Source: Methylobacterium sp. J-067 (GTDB taxonomy: Bacteria > Pseudomonadota > Alphaproteobacteria > Rhizobiales > Beijerinckiaceae). From it: a stretch of DNA of 64,000 nt. A program made the position numbers and the translations under genes. The first letter of the stretch is position 1, and each line of letters starts with the position of its first letter. A model generated the notes under the pieces. The model had not been told where the DNA came from and did no database searches. It saw nothing but the letters and a program-made list of their open reading frames with translations. The stretch spans positions 293,594 to 357,593 of the forward strand of contig NZ_JAKSXZ010000092.1 of NCBI RefSeq assembly GCF_022829465.1, written 5' to 3'. Of this stretch, positions 53,287 to 64,000 are shown piece by piece.

Positions 53287-54708
53287 ATGACGCGCGACGA
53301 CGCCATTACCCGAGCCACCGCCCATTTCGATGCGGGTGGCTTCCTCGCCCTCCTGCGCGAGGCGGTGTCCATCCCGACCGAGAGCCAGCGCCCGGACCAG
53401 CCCGGCCAGCTCGACGCCTACCTCGAGGATTTCATCACCCCGCTGATCGCGAAGCTGAGCTTCCAGGACACGACGATCCTGCCGAACCCGAACGGCACGA
53501 ACGGGCCGTTCCTGATCGCCAGCCGCCACGAGGGCGACGACCTGCCGACCGTCCTCGTCTATGGCCACGGCGACACGGTGCGCAGCTACCCCGAGCAGTG
53601 GCGCGACGGGCTCGACCCCTGGCAAGTGACCGTCGAGGGCGACCGCTGGTACGGGCGCGGCACGGCCGACAACAAGGGCCAGCACATCCTGAACCTCGTC
53701 GCCCTCGGGCAAGTGATGGAGGCGCGGGGCGGCCGGCTCGGCTTCAACACGAAGCTCATCATCGAGATGGGGGAGGAGCTGGGCTCGCCGGGCCTTCGCC
53801 CGTTCTGCCGGGAGCAGGCGCAGGCGCTGAAGGCCGACGTGCTGATCGCCTCGGACGGGCCGCGCCTCAACGCCGAGCGGCCGACGCTCTTCCTCGGCTC
53901 GCGCGGCGCCTACAACTTCGAACTGTCGGTGAACCTGCGCGAGGGCGGCCACCATTCGGGGAACTGGGGCGGCCTCCTGCGCAACCCCGGCACAGTGCTC
54001 GCCAGCGCCATCGCCTCGATGGTCGATGCGCGCGGCACCATCCTCGTGGAGGGCCTGCGCCCGCCGCCGATCCCGGAGGGCGTGCGCGCGGCGCTCGCCG
54101 ACATCCGCGTCGGTGAGGATCCCAACGCCCCCAAGATCGACGAGGATTGGGGCGAGCCGGGCCTCAGCCCCGCCGAGCGGGTGTTCGGCTGGAACGCCCT
54201 CGAAGTCCTGGCCTTCCGCACGGGCGATCCCGACGGGCCGGTCAACGCCGTGCCGCCCCACGCCATGGCGGTGATGCAGCTGCGCTTCGTCGTCGGCACC
54301 GAATGGAAGACGCTGATCGAGACCGTGCGCGCCCATCTCGACGCGAACGGCTTCCCGATGGTCGGCGTGCGCCCCGCCCGCGCGGCGGAGGTGTTCCAGG
54401 CGACGCGCCTTCCGGTGGAAGACCCCTGGGTCGGCTGGGCGCTCGGCTCCATCGAGGCGACCACCGGGAAGAACCCGGCGCTGCTGCCGAACCTCGGCGG
54501 CTCGCTGCCGAACGACGCCTTCTCCGAAATCCTCGGCCTGCCCACCCTGTGGGTGCCCCATTCCTACCCCGCCTGCCAGCAGCACGCCCCGGACGAGCAC
54601 CTGCTCGGCTCGGAATCGCGCGAGGCCATGGCCATCATGGCGGGCCTGTTCTGGGATCTCGGCGAGGATGGCCCCGCCGTCCTGCGCCGCCGCGCCGGAG
54701 GAGCCTGA
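53287..54708 (+). CDS. M20 family metallopeptidase
   Basis: A 473-aa di-zinc peptidase or amidohydrolase. Active-site blocks: VLVYGHGDTV, YGRGTADNKGQ (bridging Asp), EMGEELGSPG (catalytic and metal Glu) and a C-terminal PHSYPACQQHAPDEH metal His. It sits between the permease and ATPase genes of the importer, so it probably hydrolyses the imported peptide or amide in the cytoplasm. It is coupled to the ATPase gene by 3 nt. Confidence 0.9.
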   Translation: MTRDDAITRATAHFDAGGFLALLREAVSIPTESQRPDQPGQLDAYLEDFITPLIAKLSFQDTTILPNPNGTNGPFLIASRHEGDDLPTVLVYGHGDTVRSYPEQWRDGLDPWQVTVEGDRWYGRGTADNKGQHILNLVALGQVMEARGGRLGFNTKLIIEMGEELGSPGLRPFCREQAQALKADVLIASDGPRLNAERPTLFLGSRGAYNFELSVNLREGGHHSGNWGGLLRNPGTVLASAIASMVDARGTILVEGLRPPPIPEGVRAALADIRVGEDPNAPKIDEDWGEPGLSPAERVFGWNALEVLAFRTGDPDGPVNAVPPHAMAVMQLRFVVGTEWKTLIETVRAHLDANGFPMVGVRPARAAEVFQATRLPVEDPWVGWALGSIEATTGKNPALLPNLGGSLPNDAFSEILGLPTLWVPHSYPACQQHAPDEHLLGSESREAMAIMAGLFWDLGEDGPAVLRRRAGGA

Positions 54709-54711
54709 ACC

Positions 54712-56328
54712 ATGTCCGAGCCCGTCAGCCCGGTCGTCCGCATCCGCGATCTCACCATCGCCCTGCCGAAGGGCGCCGACCGCCCTCACGCGGTCGAGGG
54801 GCTGAACCTCGATCTGGAGGCGGGCAAGATCCTCTGCGTCGTGGGGGAATCGGGCTCGGGCAAGTCGATGAGCGCCTACGCGCTCACCGGCCTCCTGCCC
54901 CGGTCGCTCAAGCCCACCTCCGGCACCATCACTTTCGAGGGGCGGGACCTCCTCGGCCTCGGCGAGGCGGACTGGCGCGACCTGCGCGGGCGCCGGGTGG
55001 CGATGATCTTCCAGGAGCCGATGACGGCGCTGAACCCTGTGATGCGCATCGGCGACCAGATCGCCGAGATGTACGAGGCGCACAACCTGTTCACCCGGGC
55101 GGAGCGTCGGGAGAAGGTGGTGGCGCTCGCCACCGAGGTCGGCCTGCCGAACCCGGCCGAGATCGTCCGCGCCTATCCGCACCAACTTTCCGGCGGCCAG
55201 CGGCAGCGGGCGATGATCGCCATGGCGCTCGCCCTCGAACCCTCGGTGCTGGTCGCCGACGAGCCGACCACCGCCCTCGACGTGACCACGCAGGCGCAGA
55301 TCCTGAAGCTGATCCGCGAATTGCAGCGGCGGCGGGGGATGAGCGTGATGTTCATCACCCACGATTTCGGCGTGGTGGCCGACATTGCCGATCAGGTCGC
55401 CGTGCTCCAGCGGGGCAAGCTGGTCGAGTTCGGCCCGGCGGCCGAGGTGCTGCACAACCCGCAGGCGCCCTACACGAAGAAGCTCCTGGCGGCGGTGCCG
55501 ACCCTCAACCCGCCCAAGCGCGAGCCCCTCGACGGGGCGCCCGTCGCCCTCTCGGTCAGCGGCCTGAAGAAGACCTACTTCACCAAGGCCAGCTGGTTCG
55601 GGCCGCCCCGCGTGGTGAACGCGGCCAACGCGGTCACCTTCGACGTGCGGCGCGGGGAGACCCTGGGCCTCGTCGGCGAGTCGGGCTCCGGCAAGTCCAC
55701 CACCGCGCGGCTCGCCATCCGCCTGATCGAGCCGGACGGCGGCACGATCCGCGTCGGCGACCTCGATTATTCGGCCCTGAAGCCCGCGCAGCTGCGCGAG
55801 GAGCGCCGCCGGATCCAGATGATCTTCCAGGATCCCTTCGCCTCCCTCAACCCGCGCCGCACGGTGGGGCAGATCATCACCGCCGGGCCCATCGCCCACG
55901 GCGTGCCGCGCAAGCAGGCGCGGGCCAAGGCCGAGGAACTCCTCGCCCTCGTCGGCCTCGACCCCAAGGCCTACGACCGCTACCCGAACGCCTTCTCCGG
56001 CGGCCAGCGCCAGCGCGTCGGCATCGCCCGGGCGCTGGCCATGGAGCCCGACGTGCTCGTGGCCGACGAGGCGGTCTCGGCTTTGGACGTCTCGGTCCAA
56101 GCGCAGGTCCTCGACCTGCTGGAGGACCTGAAGAAGCGTCTCTCGCTCGCCATGCTGTTCATCACCCACGATCTGCGGGTGGCGGCCACGATCTGCGACC
56201 GGATCGCGGTGATGCATCGCGGGCAGGTGGTGGAGATGCGGCCCACCGCCGAACTCTTCGCCGCACCCGCGCACGAATACACCCGCAACCTGCTGGCGGC
56301 GGTGCCGGGGGGGCAGGCGGCGGAGTAG
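54712..56328 (+). CDS. ABC transporter ATP-binding protein, fused DppD-DppF type
   Basis: A 538-aa protein with two complete nucleotide-binding domains. Each has a Walker A (GESGSGKS), a signature motif (LSGGQRQR near residue 160, FSGGQRQR near 430) and Walker B. The oligopeptide C-terminal segments follow each half. Such YejF/GsiA-like fusions power peptide or glutathione importers. It is the last gene of the importer operon. Confidence 0.93.
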   Translation: MSEPVSPVVRIRDLTIALPKGADRPHAVEGLNLDLEAGKILCVVGESGSGKSMSAYALTGLLPRSLKPTSGTITFEGRDLLGLGEADWRDLRGRRVAMIFQEPMTALNPVMRIGDQIAEMYEAHNLFTRAERREKVVALATEVGLPNPAEIVRAYPHQLSGGQRQRAMIAMALALEPSVLVADEPTTALDVTTQAQILKLIRELQRRRGMSVMFITHDFGVVADIADQVAVLQRGKLVEFGPAAEVLHNPQAPYTKKLLAAVPTLNPPKREPLDGAPVALSVSGLKKTYFTKASWFGPPRVVNAANAVTFDVRRGETLGLVGESGSGKSTTARLAIRLIEPDGGTIRVGDLDYSALKPAQLREERRRIQMIFQDPFASLNPRRTVGQIITAGPIAHGVPRKQARAKAEELLALVGLDPKAYDRYPNAFSGGQRQRVGIARALAMEPDVLVADEAVSALDVSVQAQVLDLLEDLKKRLSLAMLFITHDLRVAATICDRIAVMHRGQVVEMRPTAELFAAPAHEYTRNLLAAVPGGQAAE

Positions 56329-56523
56329 CGGCCGTTACGGCTCGGAAACCTTTCCAAGCGAAGAGAGGGCGGCGGGCTGGTGTAGCGGCCCGCGCAGTCG
56401 CGTTCCCGACTCAGACCGTGCCGTCGCTCCAAGGCCCGCCACGGTTCGGGCTCTGGAAGCGGCCCGGTTGTCCTGGCAGTATGGACACGCGACGCTTTCG
56501 GAGGACGGAGTGGTTCGCAGCCC

Positions 56524-59832
<3,309 letters not shown>

Positions 59833-59835
59833 AGG

Positions 59836-60150
59836 TCAGGCGGCGGGCGTCTCGTCCTCGTCCTCGAACGGATCGGCGGTCCAGGCCGTGGCGAAGGCCG
59901 CGAGCTGGCGCGAATCGGCCAGGGCCGCGACGCTCAGGCTGCGTGGGGCCGGCGCGGCCCCCGGATAGGGGCTGAGCATCACGTCCACCTGGACGAGGCG
60001 CCCGCCCGGCGCGTTCGCATCGATCCAGGCTTGCGCCTCCGGGGTGAGGCGGTCGGGCGCGGCGAGCGCCCGCGCGTCGCCGCGCAGGACGAGCACATAG
60101 GGGCCGAGCGACGGATCGGCCTTCTTGACCGCTTCGATGACGTCGATCAC
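59836..60150 (-). CDS. Hypothetical protein coupled to the EthD gene
   Basis: A 104-aa acidic, Ala/Pro-rich protein with no recognised domain. GTG 60150 overlaps the EthD stop codon (GTGA), and the reading frame shows typical GC3 bias to its end, which ends 4 nt from the convergent kinase stop. It probably works with the EthD-like protein, but no motif supports a function. Confidence 0.6.
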   Translation of the reverse strand: MIDVIEAVKKADPSLGPYVLVLRGDARALAAPDRLTPEAQAWIDANAPGGRLVQVDVMLSPYPGAAPAPRSLSVAALADSRQLAAFATAWTADPFEDEDETPAA

Positions 60151-60449
60151 GCGAAGTCGTTGAGTTGCACCTGGGCCTGGGCCTCGGTGAAGTTCGGGAT
60201 GTCGGCGAAGATCTCGGCGCCGTGCGCCTCGGCGGCCTTGGCGAAGGCCTCGGCCGACTCGAACTTCAGCAGCGCCATCACCTGGAACGAGGCTTGGCCG
60301 CCATCGGGCGTGCCCTTGCCCGTCACCACCGTCGCCTCGTGCAGGCCGAGGCTCGACCAACGCTCGCGCACCAGCGGCATGTGGGTGTTCAGGTAATAGC
60401 CCATGTCGAACTTCGGTCCGGCCGGGTACATCACGCTCACGAGGATCAC
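60147..60449 (-). CDS. EthD family protein
   Basis: A 100-aa protein of the dimeric alpha+beta-barrel EthD family (MYPAGPKFDMGYYLNTHMPLV, FQVMALLKFESAEAF, ADIPNFTEAQAQVQLND). EthD was named for ether degradation but members are diverse small barrel proteins, some acting in catabolism. It heads a two-gene unit with the overlapping downstream ORF and lies just downstream of the NDH-2 gene (22 nt). Confidence 0.88.
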   Translation of the reverse strand: MILVSVMYPAGPKFDMGYYLNTHMPLVRERWSSLGLHEATVVTGKGTPDGGQASFQVMALLKFESAEAFAKAAEAHGAEIFADIPNFTEAQAQVQLNDFA

Positions 60450-60471
60450 GGCGTTCTCCCTTGTGGTCTGC

Positions 60472-61803
60472 CTAGTGCAGCTTTACGCGCGAGACCGTGC
60501 GCCGGGTCAGGGCGCGGGCCATCGCGTCGATCGTCGTCTTCACGCTGCCGTGCAGGGCGCGCTCGTGCATCTTGTACAGCGAGCGGTACATCATCCGCGC
60601 GAACAGGCCGACGATCAGCATGTTCCGGCCCCGGATGAAGCCCATTAGGCTCCCGACCGTCGAGTAATGGCCGAGGGAGACCAGCGAGCCGAAATCCCGG
60701 TACTTGAACGGCGTCAGCGGCTTTCCGGCGATTTTGGCCTCGATCTGCCCGATCAGGTGCGTCGCCTGCTGGTGCGCGGCCTGGGCGCGGGGCGGGATCG
60801 GCCGGTCGGAGCCCGCCTCCACAAGGTAGGCGCAATCGCCCATCGCGAAGATGTCCGGGTCGCGGGTGGTCTGGAGGGTCGGCGTGACCACCAGCTGGTT
60901 GGTGCGGGTGGTTTCCAGCCCGCCGATCCCCTGGAGGAAGGGCGGGGCCTTCACGCCCGCCGCCCAGACGACGAGCTCCGAGGGCAGGAACGTGCCGTCT
61001 GCCAGCGCGACGCCATCGGCCCGCACCTCGGTGACGCGGGCCTTGAGGCGCACGTCGACGCCGATCTTGCGCAGCATCTGCATGACCTCGGCCGAGAGCC
61101 GTTCCGGCACGGCCGGGAGCACCCGGTCGGCGGCCTCCACGAGGGTGATGCGGATGTCCTTGTCGGGATCGATCTTGTCGAGGCCCGTAGCCACCACGTC
61201 GCGCAGGGTGCGGTGCAGCTCGGCCGCGAGTTCGGTCCCCGTCGCGCCCGCGCCGATCACCGTCACGTGCAACTGGCCGGGGCGCACCGGCCCGTCCTGG
61301 GTGTGGGCCCGCAGGCTGGCATTCACGAGGCGCTGGTGGAAGCGCACCGCCTGCTCCTGCGTGTCGAGGGCGATGGCGTGCTCGGCCACGCCGGGCGTGC
61401 CGAAATCGTTGGTGGTCGAGCCCACCGCGATCACCAGCGTGTCGTAGCCGACGGTGCGCTCGGGCGTGACCTGCCGTCCCTCGGCGTCGAAGCTCGGGGC
61501 CAGGGTGATCTGCCGCGCCGCCCGGTCGAGGCCGATCATCTGGCCGATCCGGTAGCGGAAATGGTGCTGGTGCGCGTGGTGGAGGTAATCCACCGCGTGA
61601 TGGCCGACATCGAGGCTGCCGGCGGCGACCTCGTGCAGCAGCGGCTTCCAGATATGGGTGCGCGCCCGGTCGACCAGCGAGATCTCGGCCTTCCGCCGCT
61701 TCCCGAGCCGGTCTCCGAGCTTGGTCACCAGTTGCAGGCCGGCGGCGCCGCCGCCCACCACGACGACTCGATGAGGAGTTGTCTCGCTTCCCGCTGGGAC
61801 CAT
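60472..61803 (-). CDS. Type II NADH dehydrogenase-like FAD oxidoreductase
   Basis: A 443-aa membrane-associated flavoprotein. The FAD motif is VVVVGGGAAGLQL near residue 15, the NAD motif VIGAGATGTELAAEL near 185, and an FAMGDCAYL block binds FAD. The C-terminal amphipathic region (MGFIRGRNMLIVGLFARMMY) likely docks at the membrane. NDH-2 passes electrons from NADH to quinone without proton pumping. ATG 61803 is chosen over 61857. Confidence 0.9.
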   Translation of the reverse strand: MVPAGSETTPHRVVVVGGGAAGLQLVTKLGDRLGKRRKAEISLVDRARTHIWKPLLHEVAAGSLDVGHHAVDYLHHAHQHHFRYRIGQMIGLDRAARQITLAPSFDAEGRQVTPERTVGYDTLVIAVGSTTNDFGTPGVAEHAIALDTQEQAVRFHQRLVNASLRAHTQDGPVRPGQLHVTVIGAGATGTELAAELHRTLRDVVATGLDKIDPDKDIRITLVEAADRVLPAVPERLSAEVMQMLRKIGVDVRLKARVTEVRADGVALADGTFLPSELVVWAAGVKAPPFLQGIGGLETTRTNQLVVTPTLQTTRDPDIFAMGDCAYLVEAGSDRPIPPRAQAAHQQATHLIGQIEAKIAGKPLTPFKYRDFGSLVSLGHYSTVGSLMGFIRGRNMLIVGLFARMMYRSLYKMHERALHGSVKTTIDAMARALTRRTVSRVKLH

Positions 61804-61932
61804 GGATGCCTCAAGACTCTCGGCGCTCTGATCTTCGCGCCGATGAAGAAACTGCATAAACCGACGCGTCAGTGCTTTGCCAGTTATTCCCGCGCGACGT
61901 CTTTCCCGAAGACGCCGCGCCGTGGTGTCGCG

Positions 61933-62580
61933 TCAGCCCTGCGGCGCGCCCGGCTGGCGCAGGGGATGGGATTCGGCGAAGGCCGGCAGGGCGAGGCAGG
62001 TCTCGGCGATCCGCTTCACCGTGGGGTAGGGCGCCGTATCGACGCCGAAGATCCCCGTGCCGACCCACAGGCTCACGAGGCAGAGGTCGGCGTGGCTCAC
62101 CGCGTCGCCCTGGCAGAAGCGCCCGGTGCCCGGCTCCGAGGTCAGGCGCGTCTCCAGCGTCTTCAGCCCGGTCTCGAAGGTGTGGCGCACGAAGGTCATC
62201 ATGCGCTCCTTCGGCAGCCCGTATTCTTCCATGAGGAAAGTCCGCACGCGCGGGACGTAGAGCGGGTGGGTATCGCAGGCGACGAGCTGCGCCAGGGAGC
62301 GGGCGCGCGCCCGCTCGCGGGGATCGGCCGGCAGCAGGCGCTCGCCGCCCTTCGCCTCTTCCAGATAGTCGAGGATCGCCAGGGATTGCGTGAGGGGAGG
62401 GCCCTCGCCGTCGAACAGGGCCGGCACGGCGCCCTGCGGGTTGATGGCGCGGAACTCCGGCTTGTGCTGATCGCCGGCATCGAGGTCGATGAACGTCTCC
62501 TCGTAGGCCAGCCCTTTGAGCTTCAGGGCGATTCGCACCCGGAAAGCGGCAGCGGACCGCCAGTTGCCGTACATGTGCAT
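61933..62580 (-). CDS. maiA: Maleylacetoacetate isomerase (zeta-class GST)
   Basis: A 215-aa GST of the zeta class. The N-terminus YGNWRSAAAFRVRIALKLKG carries the conserved SxAxxR-type active-site loop, then NPQGAVPALF and QSLAILDYLEE. It isomerises maleylacetoacetate to fumarylacetoacetate with glutathione in tyrosine/homogentisate breakdown. No neighbouring pathway gene is seen. GGAG lies 8 nt before ATG 62580. Confidence 0.85.
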   Translation of the reverse strand: MHMYGNWRSAAAFRVRIALKLKGLAYEETFIDLDAGDQHKPEFRAINPQGAVPALFDGEGPPLTQSLAILDYLEEAKGGERLLPADPRERARARSLAQLVACDTHPLYVPRVRTFLMEEYGLPKERMMTFVRHTFETGLKTLETRLTSEPGTGRFCQGDAVSHADLCLVSLWVGTGIFGVDTAPYPTVKRIAETCLALPAFAESHPLRQPGAPQG

Positions 62581-62610
62581 CGAAGCCGCTCCACCGAGTC
62601 GGGACCAAAA

Positions 62611-62643
62611 AAAGGGCGGGCGCCGCGATCGGCACCCGCCCCT
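62611..62643 (-). terminator. Terminator of the outer-membrane protein gene
   Basis: The stem AAGGGGCGGGTGCC / GGCGCCCGCCCTT on the minus strand is followed by TTTTT, 35 nt after the stop. Confidence 0.82.
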
Positions 62644-62677
62644 TGTGTCGCGCGGGGAAGTCTCCCCGTCAAAGGTC

Positions 62678-63538
62678 CTAGAAGCCGCCGAACTTATAGT
62701 TGAAGCCGGCACGGACGATGTTGCCCTCGGTGCGGAAGCGCGAGAGGTACGACGGGGCGCCATTCGCGACCGCGTTCACCACGACGTTCTGGGTGCCCAG
62801 GTCGTAGTGGATGTACTCGGCCTTGATGGTGATGGCGTCGTACTTGATGCCGAGGTAGCGGCCGATGGCGAAGGTGTTCAGGAAGCTGTCGGTCGGCAGG
62901 GCGAACTCGATGCCGCCGCCATAGGCGTAGCCGGTCTTGAAGTCGTCGTAGCGGCCGGCGAACTGCAGGGCGCCGCCGGGGGTGTAGAAGTTCACGTCGT
63001 GGAAGACGTTGCCGTAGGCGAGACCGCCGGTGCCGTACACGAGGACGCGGTCGAAGGCGTAGCCCACGCGGCCGGTGAGGGTGCCGAGCCAGTCGAGGCT
63101 CTGACGGTACTGGCTCGGGTTCGGCAGGACGCCGCCGGCGAGCGGGGCACCGAGGATGAAGCGGTTCTTGGTGATGTCCGTCCAGTCGATGCTGTTCGCG
63201 ATACCGACGACGATGCCCGAGCCCGGCGTGAACTGGTAGTTGTAGCCAGCGGTGCCGCCGATGTTGGCGATGCCGTCCTGCGAGGTCGTCACGGAGGCGG
63301 GCCGGCGGCCGGCGGCGACGTTGCCGGCGGTCACGGCGTTCAGGCCGACGGTGTTGATGCGCTGGTTGTCGGTGAAGGTGTAGGCCGACTCGAGACCGGC
63401 GTAGAAGCCCGTCCAGGTGAAGACCGGAACCGGGGTGAAGACCGGCGGCGGGGCGGCGCGGCGCGGCAGGTCGGCGGCCGAGACGGCGGTCGCCAGCAGG
63501 GCCGTCGCGGCGGTGGACAGGAGGACTTTCTTCATCAT
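62678..63538 (-). CDS. Outer-membrane beta-barrel protein (Omp25/RopB-like)
   Basis: A 286-aa protein with signal peptide MMKKVLLSTAATALLATAVSA, then a Pro-rich linker (RRAAPPPVFTPVPVF) and the TWTGFYAGLESAYTF opening strand of the porin-family eight-stranded barrels of alphaproteobacteria. It ends in aromatic FNYKFGGF, the outer-membrane sorting signal. A structural or permeability role in the outer membrane is likely. It ends at a strong terminator. Confidence 0.9.
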   Translation of the reverse strand: MMKKVLLSTAATALLATAVSAADLPRRAAPPPVFTPVPVFTWTGFYAGLESAYTFTDNQRINTVGLNAVTAGNVAAGRRPASVTTSQDGIANIGGTAGYNYQFTPGSGIVVGIANSIDWTDITKNRFILGAPLAGGVLPNPSQYRQSLDWLGTLTGRVGYAFDRVLVYGTGGLAYGNVFHDVNFYTPGGALQFAGRYDDFKTGYAYGGGIEFALPTDSFLNTFAIGRYLGIKYDAITIKAEYIHYDLGTQNVVVNAVANGAPSYLSRFRTEGNIVRAGFNYKFGGF

Positions 63539-63826
63539 TGAGGCGAGACCCGGTGTTTGTCTAATTCGTGTCTGTGGCCAAGTTAATCGCGCACCCCGGC
63601 GGCGCCTATGCCCTTAAAGACACAGTAGTCGGTCAAAGCGGGGCCGTGGCGGAGGAGGGGTTCGGGACCCGAATTTACCTTGACAGGCCCCCGGGGATTC
63701 GGCGTGGCCCTTGATCCCGGCTTGCCGACCCTCTAAGCGGTCGGCGCTTTTCGCCCCCGTGAAGCGTCGGGGCGGCCGAGCTGGAACCGGGGCGCCCGCG
63801 TTGCCCCCTCCGCAGGAACGGGAATC

Positions 63827-64000
63827 ATGGGCAAGGAAAAGTTCTCTCGTACGAAGCCCCACTGCAACATCGGCACGATCGGGCACGTGGACCACGGCAA
63901 GACGTCGCTGACGGCGGCGATCACGAAGGTCCTGGCGGAGTCCGGCGGCGCGACGTTCACGGCCTACGACCAGATCGACAAGGCTCCCGAGGAGAAGGCA
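63827..64000 (+). CDS. tuf: Elongation factor Tu, 5' partial
   Basis: The first 58 codons of EF-Tu: [26 protein letters not shown] with the P-loop GHVDHGKT, then [16 protein letters not shown]-Tu carries aminoacyl-tRNA to the ribosome with GTP. The gene runs off the right edge. AGGAACGGGA precedes ATG. In the 286-nt region upstream a TTGACA box (63680-63685) and a hairpin GCCGACC / GGTCGGC (63724-63745) followed by CTTTT may control it. Confidence 0.97.
   Translation, partial: MGKEKFSRTKPHCNIGTIGHVDHGKTSLTAAITKVLAESGGATFTAYDQIDKAPEEKA

Noticed and set aside
63541..63826. tRNA gene before tuf
   Set aside because: No cloverleaf or conserved TpsiC sequence could be drawn.

Overview
The window looks like chromosomal DNA of a Methylobacterium/Methylorubrum-type alphaproteobacterium. 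The evidence is uniformly high GC with strong GC3 bias, an adjacent nepR/phyR pair with alphaproteobacterial EcfG-type promoters, a secreted EF-hand protein with lanmodulin spacing, and small DUF6894 and KGG-type proteins common in that group. There is no IS element, prophage, CRISPR array, rRNA or tRNA gene. Most of the window is core-like, with one accessory-looking biosynthetic block.

Layout. 1-5.4 kb: a tiny leader-type ORF with a very strong Shine-Dalgarno, a Rieske oxygenase, a DUF6894 protein, an MBL-fold hydrolase, a Tat-exported peptide-type binding protein, a small secreted charged protein and a lanmodulin-like protein. 5.4-9.8 kb (minus): a class A penicillin-binding protein with a degenerate nuclease-like tail, an HdeD-like membrane protein and a lytic transglycosylase. 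10.1-19.6 kb: a tightly packed nine-gene plus-strand operon (inositol-3-phosphate synthase, HD-like protein, methyltransferase, Gfo/Idh/MocA oxidoreductase, YcaO, TIM-barrel isomerase, GT4 glycosyltransferase, PIG-L deacetylase, UDG-fold protein). This is the best candidate for an undescribed pathway. It contains the three early enzyme types of mycothiol synthesis (Ino1, GT, deacetylase) but has YcaO, methyltransferase and redox enzymes in place of MshC/MshD. 19.6-30.6 kb: a RelE/XRE toxin-antitoxin pair, an LPG-synthase-like membrane protein, a PhoR-like kinase, GST, the copA-cueR copper operon with its operator, an M20 amidohydrolase, a DUF4160/DUF2442 pair, an M17 aminopeptidase and a TPR lipoprotein. 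30.9-41.5 kb: aconitase, two tandem repeat-bearing secreted paralogues, 3-oxoacid CoA-transferase subunits, AsmA, DUF1499, an MBL hydrolase and DUF2865.

41.7-45.1 kb is a general-stress-response island: nepR and phyR are divergent, each with an exact GGAAC-N16-CGTT promoter, and three neighbouring small genes also carry exact copies, with a near-match before a KGG protein. 45.1-48.8 kb holds a SCO protein, a cNMP-binding protein, a VOC protein, an L,D-transpeptidase, a nuclease and a pair of overlapping single-helix micro-proteins. 48.8-56.3 kb is a LysR-controlled peptide-type ABC importer with an embedded M20 peptidase. 56.5-64 kb holds a GAF/PAS hybrid kinase, EthD, NDH-2, maleylacetoacetate isomerase, an outer-membrane barrel protein and the 5' end of tuf, which runs off the right edge.
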